NCBI RefSeq assembly: GCF_000622145.1
Contig: NZ_JHWH01000022.1
Coordinates: 1 to 64,000 of the forward strand
Direction of reading: 5' to 3'
DNA length: 64,000 nucleotides
From: Paracoccus yeei ATCC BAA-599
GTDB lineage: Bacteria; Pseudomonadota; Alphaproteobacteria; Rhodobacterales; Rhodobacteraceae
The notes under the pieces are model-generated. The model searched no databases. It saw only the letters and a list, made by a program, of their open reading frames with translations, and was not told the DNA's origin. The translations under genes and the position numbers were made by a program. Positions 1 through 7,358 of this stretch are shown here, piece by piece; positions within the stretch are counted from its first letter, which is position 1; each line of letters starts with the position of its first letter.

Positions 1-63
1 GGCCCCGTGAAGCTGAAACACATGCTTCGCAAGATCGAGCCCGATCGTGGTAATCTCCGACAT
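1..63 (-). CDS. IS110-family transposase, N-terminal fragment cut by the window edge
   Basis: Only the first 21 codons lie in the window. They read MSEITTIGLDLAKHVFQLHG and then A, which is the standard opening of IS110/IS1111-type DEDD transposases; the Asp of GLDLAK is the first acidic catalytic residue of the RuvC-like domain. The ATG lies at 61-63 on the minus strand, behind a purine-rich stretch. Whether the element is complete beyond the edge cannot be seen, and no terminal repeat was identified in the DNA upstream of the start. It helps mark the left end of the window as mobile DNA. Confidence 0.85.
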   Translation of the reverse strand, partial: MSEITTIGLDLAKHVFQLHGA

Positions 64-295
64 GACCTCTCCCCTCTGTGGATCGTCCCAGACCCACCCT
101 GGCACAGCGAAGCCGTCGGGGGGGCGGTCACATCATCAGAGCCCGTCCAAGGTAGAAAAAGATTGTTCGGTGTCCATGCTAGCCTCGCAGTCATCACGCC
201 GCATCAGGGCATTACACACGCGAGGAGGCAATCTAGCTTTTCAGCACCCCTGCTGCGGCTCCATAGACCCCGAGTGAGTCAACCTGCGGAGAATG

Positions 296-955
296 CTAGC
301 CCAGCCTCTCAAGGACCCTGGCGACCTGCGCGGGGTGCCATTCTCCGCCCCTTGCAGTCCCCACGCCGGCCTTGTTCAGCGCCTCTGCAATGGCCCTCAG
401 GGTCGCGCCTTGGGCCCGCATGGGTTCCACGATGTCCGCAACCTGCCTTGCCCGCTCCTGGGCGTTGCGCTGGATGGCTTTGTTCCGCTCGGCTGTCTTG
501 TCCCGGAGCCCCCCAAGCTTCGTTCCCCGCGCCTTGGTGGCCTCTAGGGCGGCCTTGGTGCGAAGCGAGATGAACTCCCGCTCCTGCTCGGCCAGGGCTG
601 CGTAGATGTGAAGCTGGAACTTGTCCGCGTAGGGCATGGACGCGACCCGCAGGCAGACCCTCTTGTCGTCCAGCAGGGAGGCGATGAAGGAGACCTTTCG
701 GCTTAGCCTGTCGAGCTTCGAGACGAGGAGTTCAGAGCCGGGCATGGCGCGGACCAGGGCGAGAGCTGCGGCCAGTTGGGGGCGGTCATCGTCCTTGCCG
801 GTCTGGACGTCTCGGTGCTCGGCAATGATCTCATAGGGTTCCTCTGAGAAGCGCTCTAGGAAGATCGCAATGTCGCGCTTCTGGCCTTCCAAGCCGAGGC
901 CGCTTTTGCCCTGCTCGGCGGTGCTGACGCGGGTGTAGACCACATATCGTTTCAT
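296..955 (-). CDS. Small serine recombinase (resolvase/invertase family)
   Basis: A 219-residue site-specific recombinase. The N-terminal resolvase domain opens with VVYTRVSTAEQ, where the Ser of RVST is the family's nucleophile, and continues with a KLDRLSRK segment containing the conserved arginine-rich active-site helix. The C-terminal third (about 170-219) holds a helix-turn-helix-like segment, TLRAIAEALNKAGV, followed by a WHPAQVARVL tail typical of recombinases reading multiple short target sites. Length fits the small resolvases rather than the large serine integrases. It sits between an IS110 fragment and repeat-rich DNA, so it probably belongs to a mobile element. The substrate site is unknown; imperfect repeats at 1565-1773 are one candidate. 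Confidence 0.9.
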   Translation of the reverse strand: MKRYVVYTRVSTAEQGKSGLGLEGQKRDIAIFLERFSEEPYEIIAEHRDVQTGKDDDRPQLAAALALVRAMPGSELLVSKLDRLSRKVSFIASLLDDKRVCLRVASMPYADKFQLHIYAALAEQEREFISLRTKAALEATKARGTKLGGLRDKTAERNKAIQRNAQERARQVADIVEPMRAQGATLRAIAEALNKAGVGTARGGEWHPAQVARVLERLG

Positions 956-1112
956 GAGACAGATAAGCTCTCGCTGGTGAACAGATAGCCTTAGCCGGGG
1001 TCTGCTGGACCCGCGCCGCCTCGGGGTCGGTAGGACGGTCTATGGATAGAAATCCAGGGGTACCGAGCCAACACATTAGTCAGCATTACTGACCTATTGA
1101 AAAAGGGGCCTG

Positions 1113-1202
1113 TCAGTAGGGCGGTCGCATCCAAAGGGCCAACATGCCCACGAGGAACCAGATAGCGACGATGCCCCAGCCGATCATTTGCGGAAGTTCC
1201 AT
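1113..1202 (-). CDS. Possible 29-residue single-span membrane peptide
   Basis: A short frame encodes MELPQMIGWGIVAIWFLVGM and then LALWMRPPY before a stop. The centre is one continuous hydrophobic stretch long enough for a transmembrane helix, and the basic residue is near the C-terminus. A good ribosome-binding site, GAGGGGAGAAG, sits just upstream of the ATG. I do not recognise a family. The upstream DNA carries two copies of CCGTTTCAAA, at 1247-1256 and 1272-1281, which could be an operator. The call rests on the ribosome-binding site and the hydrophobic profile only. Confidence 0.45.
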   Translation of the reverse strand: MELPQMIGWGIVAIWFLVGMLALWMRPPY

Positions 1203-1564
1203 GCTTCTTCTCCCCTCAAAAGCCCTTTGGTTACAGCCTGATAGACCGTTTCAAAGCCCTGCATACGCCATTCCGTTTCAAATGTCAACGTTGGTTGTGG
1301 ATGTTACATGGCAATGCGGCCGGCTCTTCTGCGCCGGTGCATCCCAGGCGAAGCCCAGGCCAAAGGCAGCGGATGGTCGGGCGCGGTAGCCATTCTGTGG
1401 GCGCAGGGGCGATGCGCGGGAGCCATAACCGCGCGGGGGCACGGGGGGTGCGCGGGGTTCAATCCTGTCGAGGGTGGGACCTCGGATTTTTCCACCAAAT
1501 ATCCGCAAGACCCCTTGATGGCGACGAGGCGCAGCCGAGGAGCTGTCAAGGGGTGGACGAAGAT

Positions 1565-1659
1565 CCTCATAACATTGAACAGCCTAATGAGGTTCCTGGG
1601 AGGGAGGGGGTCGGTGGGAGGGACCCCTTGAGGACCCTACCTCATGACATTGAACAGCC
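1565..1659 (+). repeat. Two copies of CCTCATRACATTGAACAGCC
   Basis: Copies at 1565-1584 and 1640-1659 differ at one base of twenty and start 75 bases apart. Each is preceded at variable distance by a GACCCCTTGA or a related sequence. No coding explanation was found. Confidence 0.75.
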
Positions 1660-1692
1660 CTACTATACCCCTGTGTGTATCTTTCAGGGATC

Positions 1693-1773
1693 GTAGGGGC
1701 TATGGTAGGGGGTAATTAGATCTCCCCCTCCCCACCCCATGTGAACCCTGGTAGGAGCTATGGTAAGGAGTAA
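1693..1773 (+). repeat. Two copies of a 23-base motif beginning GTAGGRGCTATGGTA
   Basis: Copies at 1693-1715 and 1751-1773 match at 20 of 23 positions and start 58 bases apart. A diverged inverted copy, CCCTACTATACCCC, lies just left at 1658-1671 and can pair imperfectly with the first direct copy. The arrangement resembles a protein-binding array. Confidence 0.7.
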
Positions 1774-2186
1774 CAGAAGCCTTTCCATCTCCCCCGCCCG
1801 TCCAGCCGGAACAACCACTCCCAACCAGCCACCCTCTTCACAGAGGCCGTAGAGACACCAGGAGCGCCTTCCTGCCATCCTCCGCCCCAGCCCACGACAA
1901 CCACCAGACGCCCGCTCAGTGGCCCTCCTAGCGCCTCTCGGGCCATTCCCAAGCCTAACCAGAGGCCCTTATGGGCTCGCATGTGATTTTCTATCGGGAC
2001 CCTAACGAGAGCCGGGGTGTGTTCCGAGTGCGTAACCAGCGGCAGAACGCGGACGGGAACCTCTAGGAGGCCCGAGAGGGGCACCCCTGCGCTTTCATGG
2101 GGGGAGAGCACTGGGAACGCTGAGAAGGCCGCTACAAGCCCCTGTCAGCGCGTCTGGAGAACCGTCCTTGTGACTACGCACAAAAA

Positions 2187-3056
2187 TCAGCATCGGCCGA
2201 TTATCTCTACGACTTGCACCCCTAAGCTGTTTTTCAGAGAGCATAGATTCTTCGGGAACGCTTTCCCCACAACCAATAACACTTCAATGGAATGCTGCGT
2301 CCCATTGAAGCCGCGTTCCGCCTCCATCACCGCACGATATTTCACGCATTGAAACAGTCCGCGCGTTAGGTCTACCTCATTGGAAATCTTTGACTTGACT
2401 TCTATTGCAACATGTCGCTTGTGGGTGCGAAATAGGATATCGAGCCTGTCTCCAGACGGTAGCGGAGCCTCTATCGCCCCTAGGCCAAAGCTGTGGGGCA
2501 GTCCAACAACACCAGGGTTTGTCGCCACATACTCCTTTAGTCTGCGGTGCTCCTCGCCTTCGCCACCGCCAGCGCTGTTACCAGTTTTGGCTCGTTCTAT
2601 GATACTCGCTGCACCTATCGTGACGGGGGTAAGATCGCAGCTCTTCAGCACATCGAACCAGTAAGGATACGCATAGATCTCGTGCCAATAGGCATCAAGA
2701 TATGCCCGCCTTTCAGCCAGAGATAACCGTTGATACTCCTTCATTCTCTTTGCCAAGAAACCGTCAAAGCCTTCCCCAGGAAGCCGACTGCGCTGGTTTA
2801 TTACGAGTGATTGAATATGAGGAATTTCACCCCAATCGGAATCCTCAGACAGTTCATTTAGCGTGACACCGACACTACCCAAAACATGATTCAGGTTTCG
2901 CGGGTTTGACATTCCAAGTTCGTCGGCCAGCGCTTCGTAGAATATAGGCTCACGGGATCGGGCCTGACGCACAAGTATTGGCAAGGCTTTCCTCGCGCGA
3001 ACCTGATATAATTTATTACCGAACATATTCTCGGTTTGCATCGCTGTCTCGGCCAT
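2187..3056 (-). CDS. Uncharacterised protein with PD-(D/E)XK nuclease-like core and N-terminal helical DNA-binding-like region
   Basis: The frame could start further upstream, but the ATG at 3056 has a GAGG ribosome-binding site eight bases away and gives 289 residues. Residues about 20-100 (KALPILVRQA, then EALADELGMSNPRNLNHVLG) look like a helix-turn-helix or winged-helix region. Residues about 165-225 carry a run typical of PD-(D/E)XK folds: acidic E169/E170 in a helix, D203 and D206 in SGDRLDILF, then E219-V-K221 in VAIEVKS. D206, E219 and K221 would be the catalytic set. GC content is clearly lower than that of its neighbours, suggesting transfer. It is monocistronic, without a visible methylase or toxin partner. 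A restriction or defence role is possible, but its function is unknown. Confidence 0.75.
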   Translation of the reverse strand: MAETAMQTENMFGNKLYQVRARKALPILVRQARSREPIFYEALADELGMSNPRNLNHVLGSVGVTLNELSEDSDWGEIPHIQSLVINQRSRLPGEGFDGFLAKRMKEYQRLSLAERRAYLDAYWHEIYAYPYWFDVLKSCDLTPVTIGAASIIERAKTGNSAGGGEGEEHRRLKEYVATNPGVVGLPHSFGLGAIEAPLPSGDRLDILFRTHKRHVAIEVKSKISNEVDLTRGLFQCVKYRAVMEAERGFNGTQHSIEVLLVVGKAFPKNLCSLKNSLGVQVVEIIGRC

Positions 3057-3395
3057 TTTGCATCCTCGCGTTTGGTATTCTGTAATACCGCGCCACCTCT
3101 CAACGGTGACTGACAGTTCGCATAGGAAACAGCGGGGCCGCCCGCAATGGCGCAACTGAGATTCCGCCCCGCAGTTGCTCGCATGACCCGCTCAGGAGCC
3201 TACACACAACACTTACACACAGCCCTTGCAAAACGCCAAAAATTATTCAATAAAAACAAGATATAACAACGCCGTCCGTCGAGTTCAATCCTCTCTCACA
3301 GCACCATCCCTTCCCCATTCAGCCGTCCGGCCTTATAACGCTTCATCCCGCCGGTCCGGCCAGCGGGACGCATTGCGCTCGGACGTCAGGAAAAC
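3057..3395. other. Gap between the nuclease-like gene and the decayed lipoprotein gene
   Basis: No gene was found in these 339 bases. They contain the palindrome at 3074-3089, an AT-rich patch at about 3190-3275, and at 3279-3306 a sequence laid out like a tRNA T-loop and acceptor end. GC content rises sharply after about 3310, so the edge of the accessory patch probably lies here. Confidence 0.55.
3074..3089. promoter_or_regulatory. Palindrome GGTATT-N4-AATACC upstream of the nuclease-like gene
   Basis: A perfect 6-4-6 inverted repeat centred about 25 bases upstream of the start codon of the gene at 2187-3056. The position would suit a repressor site overlapping the promoter or transcription start. 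No matching repressor is visible beside it; the gene's own N-terminal DNA-binding-like region makes autoregulation possible. Confidence 0.5.
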
Positions 3396-3778
3396 CTAGC
3401 GTCGGCACTCCAGCTGGACTTTTACCGAATTGGGGACCAGTTCCAGCATGGCGCCCGTACCGGCATCCACCCCGGCGCCGATGATGCCGCCGACCAGGAC
3501 GTTGCCCGCCATTGCTGCCCCGCCGCCGCCCGACACGCGGTTCGTCACATGCACATTGACAGGCTTGCAACCTTCCTTGCTGACCACGAGATTCGCTCGG
3601 ACTTTCGCGGCAGCTTGAAGCTGCAGGGTGTGCCGTCGCAGCTTTGCCCGTTGCTCAGCTTGACCTGAGCCGCCTGGGGCGTGGATTCCACCACGAGCAC
3701 GTCATTCGTGCCGCGGGTAATGGTGGCGCAGCCAGCCAATGAAAGGGCCGCCATCACGACCGAAAAACGAAAGATCAT
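3396..3778 (-). pseudogene. Small lipoprotein gene with a one-base frameshift
   Basis: The first part starts at the ATG at 3778, eight bases behind AGGAGG, and encodes a lipoprotein signal with lipobox LAGC (MIFRFSVVMAALSLAGCATI), then a PEGA-like stretch ending CSFKLPRKSE. The natural continuation, ANLVVSKEGCKPVNVHV through SGGGGAAMAGNVLVGGIIGAG to a stop at 3396, is in another frame. Adding one base near 3594-3598 would join them into about 130 residues, the form seen in related glycine-rich lipoproteins. As written the protein is disrupted. A true mutation and a sequencing error are equally compatible with the data. Confidence 0.75.
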
Positions 3779-3967
3779 CTCAATCACCTCCTGAATGCAG
3801 CCGTTATGGCACCGGCCCCAGCCGAGGAAAACTATTTAAGATGTTGAATTAAATGAAATATTATATAAAGTTCCAGCGTTAAGGATTAATGCGCACCGCC
3901 CGTCAGGAACTTCGCCCTGCTGCCGGGCGTTTGGCCGACAACACATGGATCAGGAAAGGGCGAACCC

Positions 3968-4045
3968 ATGAAAGGCATCGTTGCCTGGCTGCTCGGCGTG
4001 CCGATCGTCGTCATCATTCTGTTTTATCTGACGGGTATTTTCTGA
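3968..4045 (+). CDS. 25-residue membrane microprotein
   Basis: Frame MKGIVAWLLGVPIVVIILFY and then LTGIF, with one hydrophobic span and an N-terminal lysine. An AGGAAAGGG ribosome-binding site lies shortly upstream of the ATG. Tiny hydrophobic peptides of this kind occur in many alphaproteobacteria, but I cannot name a function. A GC-rich hairpin follows 30 bases after the stop codon, consistent with a short monocistronic transcript. Confidence 0.6.
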   Translation: MKGIVAWLLGVPIVVIILFYLTGIF

Positions 4046-4076
4046 CCTACGATGTCCCCCATCGGAATGCGACTGC

Positions 4077-4098
4077 GCCCGGCGACCTGTCGCCGGGC
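4077..4098 (+). terminator. Hairpin after the 25-residue gene
   Basis: GCCCGGCGAC (4077-4086) pairs perfectly with GTCGCCGGGC (4089-4098) and is followed by GTTTC. The T tract is weak, so termination efficiency is uncertain. Confidence 0.5.
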
Positions 4099-4193
4099 GT
4101 TTCGCATGTCGGGCAGGCCATTGAACGCGGCGGCCGGCTTTGGCATGACGGCCCTGCCCCGGCATCCGCCGGCCAAACCCCGAAAGGATTCCC

Positions 4194-4544
4194 ATGTCCC
4201 AGATCGAACGCATCGGCACCGGCCCCCGCATGAGCGAGGCCGTCATCCACAACGGCACCATCTATCTGGCCGGCCAGATCGCCAATCCGGGCGCTTCGGT
4301 GACGGAACAGACCCGCGGCGCCCTGGCCGAAGTCGACCGGCTGCTGGCCGAATGCGGTTCGGACAAGACGCGCATCCTGTCGACCCAGATCTGGCTGGCC
4401 GACATGTCCACCTTTGCGGAAATGAATGCCGTCTGGGACGAATGGGTGCCCCAAGGCCATACGCCGGCACGCGCGACGGGCGAATCGAAGCTGGCGACGC
4501 CCGACTACAAGGTCGAAATCATCGTGGTCGCGGCGCAGAAGTAA
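4194..4544 (+). CDS. ridA: RidA family protein (reactive enamine/imine deaminase)
   Basis: A 116-residue protein of the RidA/YjgF/UK114 family, which hydrolyses 2-aminoacrylate and related imines released by PLP enzymes in the cytoplasm. The conserved core is visible: YLAGQIANPG near residues 24-33, a TRGALAEVDRLLAECG helix, and PARA with Arg93, equivalent to the catalytic arginine. The length is slightly below the usual 125-130. AAGGA lies upstream of the ATG. Its 3' end overlaps the 3' end of the convergent lpxB gene by 26 bases. The subfamily was not determined. Confidence 0.9.
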   Translation: MSQIERIGTGPRMSEAVIHNGTIYLAGQIANPGASVTEQTRGALAEVDRLLAECGSDKTRILSTQIWLADMSTFAEMNAVWDEWVPQGHTPARATGESKLATPDYKVEIIVVAAQK

Positions 4545-5679
4545 CCGCCGCCATGACCGAACGCGCGGCGCGCAGGCCAGGGGCCTCGCCGCCGCGCCCC
4601 AGGCGCTGCATGGTCAAGGCCATCGCCGCATGCTGCGCCTGCCTCGCCTCGGGATTTTCCAGCAGATCGAACAGCGCCTGCGACAGCAGGCCGGGAAGGC
4701 AGCGGCGGCCCAGATATTCCGGCACGGCGCGGGTTTCGCTGACCAGGTTCACCAGCGTCACCGTATCGGTCTTCAGCAACAACCCGATCAGCAGGCGGCT
4801 CAGCGGCGCCACGTCATAGCCGATCACCATCGGCACGTCGTTCGCCGCAAGATCCAGGCTGACCGTGCCCGAGGCCGCCAGCGCCAGGTCGGCTGCGGCA
4901 AAGGCCGCGCGCCGCGCCTCGCCCTCGACCACCACGGGGGCCGAGGGCCAGCGCCGGGCCATGTCCCGCACCAGTTGCGAAACGCCCCTGACGGTCGGCA
5001 GAACGACCCGCACCTCGGGCACGCGGTCGCGCAGTCGAATCAGCGCCTCGTCGAACCGGGGGCCCAGCCGGCCCACCTCGCCCCGGCGCGACCCGGGCAG
5101 GCACAGCAGCAAGGGCGCATCGGGGGCGATGCCATGGGCGTCGCGAAAGGCCGCCGCCTCGGCGGGGCCGGCCACGGGTTCGACCGCGATGGGATGACCG
5201 ACGAAATCGCAGCTCATCCCAGCCGCCTGCATGTAAGGTGGCTCGAAGGGCAGGATGGCCAGCACATGGTCGATGACGCGGGCCATCTTCTTCGCCCGCC
5301 CGGCCCGCCAGGCCCAGACCGAGGGCGCGACGTAATGGATCGTGCGCAGATCCGGGCACAGGGCCCGCGCCTCGGCGACGACCCGCAGGCAGAAATCGGG
5401 GCTGTCGATGGTGATCAGCGCGTCGGGCCGCGCATCGGCCACGGCCTGCGCGGTCTGCCGAATGCGGGCCTTGAGCTGGCGGTATTTCGGCAGCACCTCG
5501 ACGATGCCCATGACCGACAGTTCCTCCATCGGGAACAGGCTGGCGAGCCCTTGGGCCGCCATCGCCGGGCCGCCCACGCCCAGAAACTCTGCCATTGGAT
5601 CAAGGCTTTTCAGCCCCGCCATCAAGGGACCGCCCAGATTGTCACCCGAAGGCTCGCCCGCGATCAGGAAGAATTTCAT
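4519..5679 (-). CDS. lpxB: Lipid-A-disaccharide synthase LpxB
   Basis: A 386-residue glycosyltransferase that condenses UDP-2,3-diacylglucosamine with 2,3-diacylglucosamine-1-phosphate at the inner membrane during lipid A synthesis. The family start FLIAGEPSGDNLGG is intact, as are TIDSPDFCLRV, HYVAPSVWAWR and LPGSRRGEV, and the length is normal. It is the last gene of the fabZ-lpxA-lpxI-lpxB series, but an 85-base gap containing a large inverted repeat separates it from lpxI. Its expression may therefore depend on read-through or on its own promoter. Its stop codon lies inside the end of the convergent ridA. Confidence 0.97.
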   Translation of the reverse strand: MKFFLIAGEPSGDNLGGPLMAGLKSLDPMAEFLGVGGPAMAAQGLASLFPMEELSVMGIVEVLPKYRQLKARIRQTAQAVADARPDALITIDSPDFCLRVVAEARALCPDLRTIHYVAPSVWAWRAGRAKKMARVIDHVLAILPFEPPYMQAAGMSCDFVGHPIAVEPVAGPAEAAAFRDAHGIAPDAPLLLCLPGSRRGEVGRLGPRFDEALIRLRDRVPEVRVVLPTVRGVSQLVRDMARRWPSAPVVVEGEARRAAFAAADLALAASGTVSLDLAANDVPMVIGYDVAPLSRLLIGLLLKTDTVTLVNLVSETRAVPEYLGRRCLPGLLSQALFDLLENPEARQAQHAAMALTMQRLGRGGEAPGLRAARSVMAAVTSAPRPR

Positions 5680-5709
5680 GACATGGCTCCGGACGCGCGG
5701 CCCGGAGAT

Positions 5710-5762
5710 GGGTATTTGAAAAACGGTGAGACCATAGGGTTTTCACTGTTTTCCAAATACCC
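5710..5762. terminator. Inverted repeat capped by GGGTATTTG between lpxI and lpxB
   Basis: Left arm 5710-5731 (GGGTATTTGAAAAACGGTGA and on) matches the complement of right arm 5741-5762 at 19 of 22 positions around a nine-base loop. The AT-rich inner stem and GGG/CCC ends resemble the element at 36533-36585. It is probably a bidirectional terminator or an RNA-processing hairpin. Confidence 0.7.
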
Positions 5763-5764
5763 GC

Positions 5765-6562
5765 TCACGGCCGCGACCACAGGAACAGGCCCGCCTGTTC
5801 AGCGCGGGCGATGGCGTCTTCCCGATCCAGCAGGATGACGCTGCCGGCCTGCCAGGCGATGCCGCCCAGGCCCGCCTCGGCGGCTTGGCGCACGGTGTCG
5901 GGACCGATGGTCGGCAAGTCGATGCGGCGGTCCTGACCGGGCTTCGGCGCCTTGTAGAGCACCCCGCGCGGCCCCTTCGGATCGGGCTTGAGACCGGCGT
6001 GGAGCCGCACGAAGTCCAGCATCGCCTGGGTGCCCGGCAGCGCCTCGACCGCCAGGCACAAGCCTTGCGCCACCACCGCGCCCTGCCCGATGTCAAGCGC
6101 GCCAAGGCCCTGGACGATCTCGGCGGCGCGGGCGGCATCCTTCTGGTCGCGGGGCGTCGGTTCGCCTGCCAGAACGCCGGCACCGGGAACCAGCCCAGGC
6201 AGGATCTGGTCGACCGAGGCGATGGCGATCCCGGCCTCTTCGAAGACATCAAGCACCGCGCGCAGGGCGGCATCGTCGCCCGACTGCATGCCCATCAGGA
6301 TGCGCGGGACGATGGCCATGGTGCGCGGGTCGAACAGGTCGGGCTCGATCCGGGGGCGGCGGATGGCCCCGGCGAAGACCGCCCGAGTCACGCCCTGTTC
6401 GGCCAGTTCGTCCAGAAAGGGCACCAGCCGCTCCAGCCGGAACGGCTTGGCCTCGACCTGGGGGTGCAGATGGTCCAGCGCATAGACCAGCGGCCGGTCC
6501 AGCGCAGCGGCGATGGCGGGGGCAAGGCTGCCCTCGCCCGCGATCAGGGCGGTGCGGCTCAT
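5765..6562 (-). CDS. lpxI: UDP-2,3-diacylglucosamine pyrophosphatase LpxI
   Basis: A 265-residue DUF1009-family enzyme that hydrolyses UDP-2,3-diacylglucosamine to 2,3-diacylglucosamine-1-phosphate. It replaces LpxH in alphaproteobacteria. Visible family segments are the N-terminal LIAGEGSLAPAIAAAL, the central AGAIRRPRIEP and the C-terminal IDLPTIGPDTV. Length is normal. It lies ten bases after lpxA on the same strand, which fits cotranscription, and supplies the substrate of LpxB encoded next. Confidence 0.95.
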   Translation of the reverse strand: MSRTALIAGEGSLAPAIAAALDRPLVYALDHLHPQVEAKPFRLERLVPFLDELAEQGVTRAVFAGAIRRPRIEPDLFDPRTMAIVPRILMGMQSGDDAALRAVLDVFEEAGIAIASVDQILPGLVPGAGVLAGEPTPRDQKDAARAAEIVQGLGALDIGQGAVVAQGLCLAVEALPGTQAMLDFVRLHAGLKPDPKGPRGVLYKAPKPGQDRRIDLPTIGPDTVRQAAEAGLGGIAWQAGSVILLDREDAIARAEQAGLFLWSRP

Positions 6563-6572
6563 GGACGGGCTC

Positions 6573-7358
6573 TCATGGATGGGGCGCCAGGAAGCTGCGG
6601 TCCGAGGGACCCAGGATGAAGTCCAGCACTTCCTGCACCATCGGCCCGTTCGGCCCCTCGGCCATGTGGCGGGCCGTGTCGCGGAAGCTGCCAGAGCCCA
6701 GCTTGCCCAGCATGTCGCGCAGCGCGTGGATTTCCTCCCGCGAGGCGCCGCGGCGCTTGAGGCCCACCAGGTTCAGCCCGTCCAGATGGCCGCGCGGGCC
6801 CTGCACCAGGCCAAAGGGAATCACGTCCGCCGTCACCATGCAGACCGCGCCGATCATCGCGCCGCGCCCGATGCGCACCCATTGGTGCACGCCCGAAAGC
6901 CCGCCCACGATCACGTCATCCTCGAGGTGGCAATGCCCGGCGACCGAAGCGTTGTTGACCAGGATCACGCGGTCGCCGATCTGGCAGTCATGGGCCACAT
7001 GGCTGCCCGCCATGAAAAGGCCGTCGTTCCCGATGCGGGTGACGCCGCCGCCGCCCTCGGTCCCGGGGTTCATGGTGACATATTCGCGGATGCGGTTGCG
7101 GGCGCCGATCTCCAGCCGGACCTTTTCACCGCGGAACTTCAGGTCCTGCGGCACCTCGCCGACCGAGGCAAAGGGAAACACCACCGTCTCGTCGCCGATG
7201 CTGGTGTCGCCGGAGATCACGACGTGCGATTTCAACACCACGCCGCGGCCGAGCTTCACCTCGGGACCGACGACGCAGAACGGGCCGATCTCGCAATCCT
7301 CGCCGATCACGGCGGCGGGGTCGACCACGGCCGAGGGGTGGACCCGGGGGTCAGCCAT
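6573..7358 (-). CDS. lpxA: UDP-N-acetylglucosamine acyltransferase LpxA
   Basis: The first enzyme of lipid A synthesis, transferring a 3-hydroxyacyl chain from ACP to UDP-GlcNAc in the cytoplasm. The 261 residues show hexapeptide repeats of a left-handed beta-helix ([20 protein letters not shown] and onward), followed by the helical C-terminal domain with [18 protein letters not shown]. The ATG at 7358 is preferred because it overlaps the end of fabZ by eight bases, as in translationally coupled lpx genes; a GTG three codons earlier is possible. The catalytic His lies in the [13 protein letters not shown] segment. Confidence 0.96.
   Translation of the reverse strand: MADPRVHPSAVVDPAAVIGEDCEIGPFCVVGPEVKLGRGVVLKSHVVISGDTSIGDETVVFPFASVGEVPQDLKFRGEKVRLEIGARNRIREYVTMNPGTEGGGGVTRIGNDGLFMAGSHVAHDCQIGDRVILVNNASVAGHCHLEDDVIVGGLSGVHQWVRIGRGAMIGAVCMVTADVIPFGLVQGPRGHLDGLNLVGLKRRGASREEIHALRDMLGKLGSGSFRDTARHMAEGPNGPMVQEVLDFILGPSDRSFLAPHP

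Larger units (their letters stand above)
1203..2186. other. Gene-free stretch of 984 bases with short repeats
   Basis: No open frame here has a convincing start, ribosome-binding site or recognisable product. The stretch contains a GACCCCTTGA pair (1509-1518, 1622-1631), a stem ACCCCTTGA/TCAAGGGGT (1510-1518 with 1546-1554), a 20-base near-perfect repeat (1565, 1640) and a 23-base imperfect repeat (1693, 1751). It lies between the recombinase and the nuclease-like gene. It may be decayed element DNA or a site array for the recombinase. Confidence 0.6.

Noticed and set aside
1971-2066. A 31-residue plus-strand frame starting MGSHVIFYRDPNESRG
   Set aside because: AGAGG stands upstream and the composition is not absurd, but there is no recognisable motif and the surrounding DNA is non-coding in style, so it was not listed as a gene.
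1758-2111. A 117-residue minus-strand frame in the repeat-rich gap
   Set aside because: The product has a Trp/Gly-rich tail typical of chance frames, no good ribosome-binding site and no similarity to a known family.
1457-3291. GTTCAATCCT at about 1457 and again at 3282, possibly flanking repeats of an inserted element
   Set aside because: A ten-base repeat within 2 kb is expected by chance and the flanks do not match further.
1-3310. A CRISPR array or complete toxin-antitoxin pair in the accessory patch
   Set aside because: The repeats are only two or three copies with unequal spacing, and no paired small genes with toxin or antitoxin features were found.
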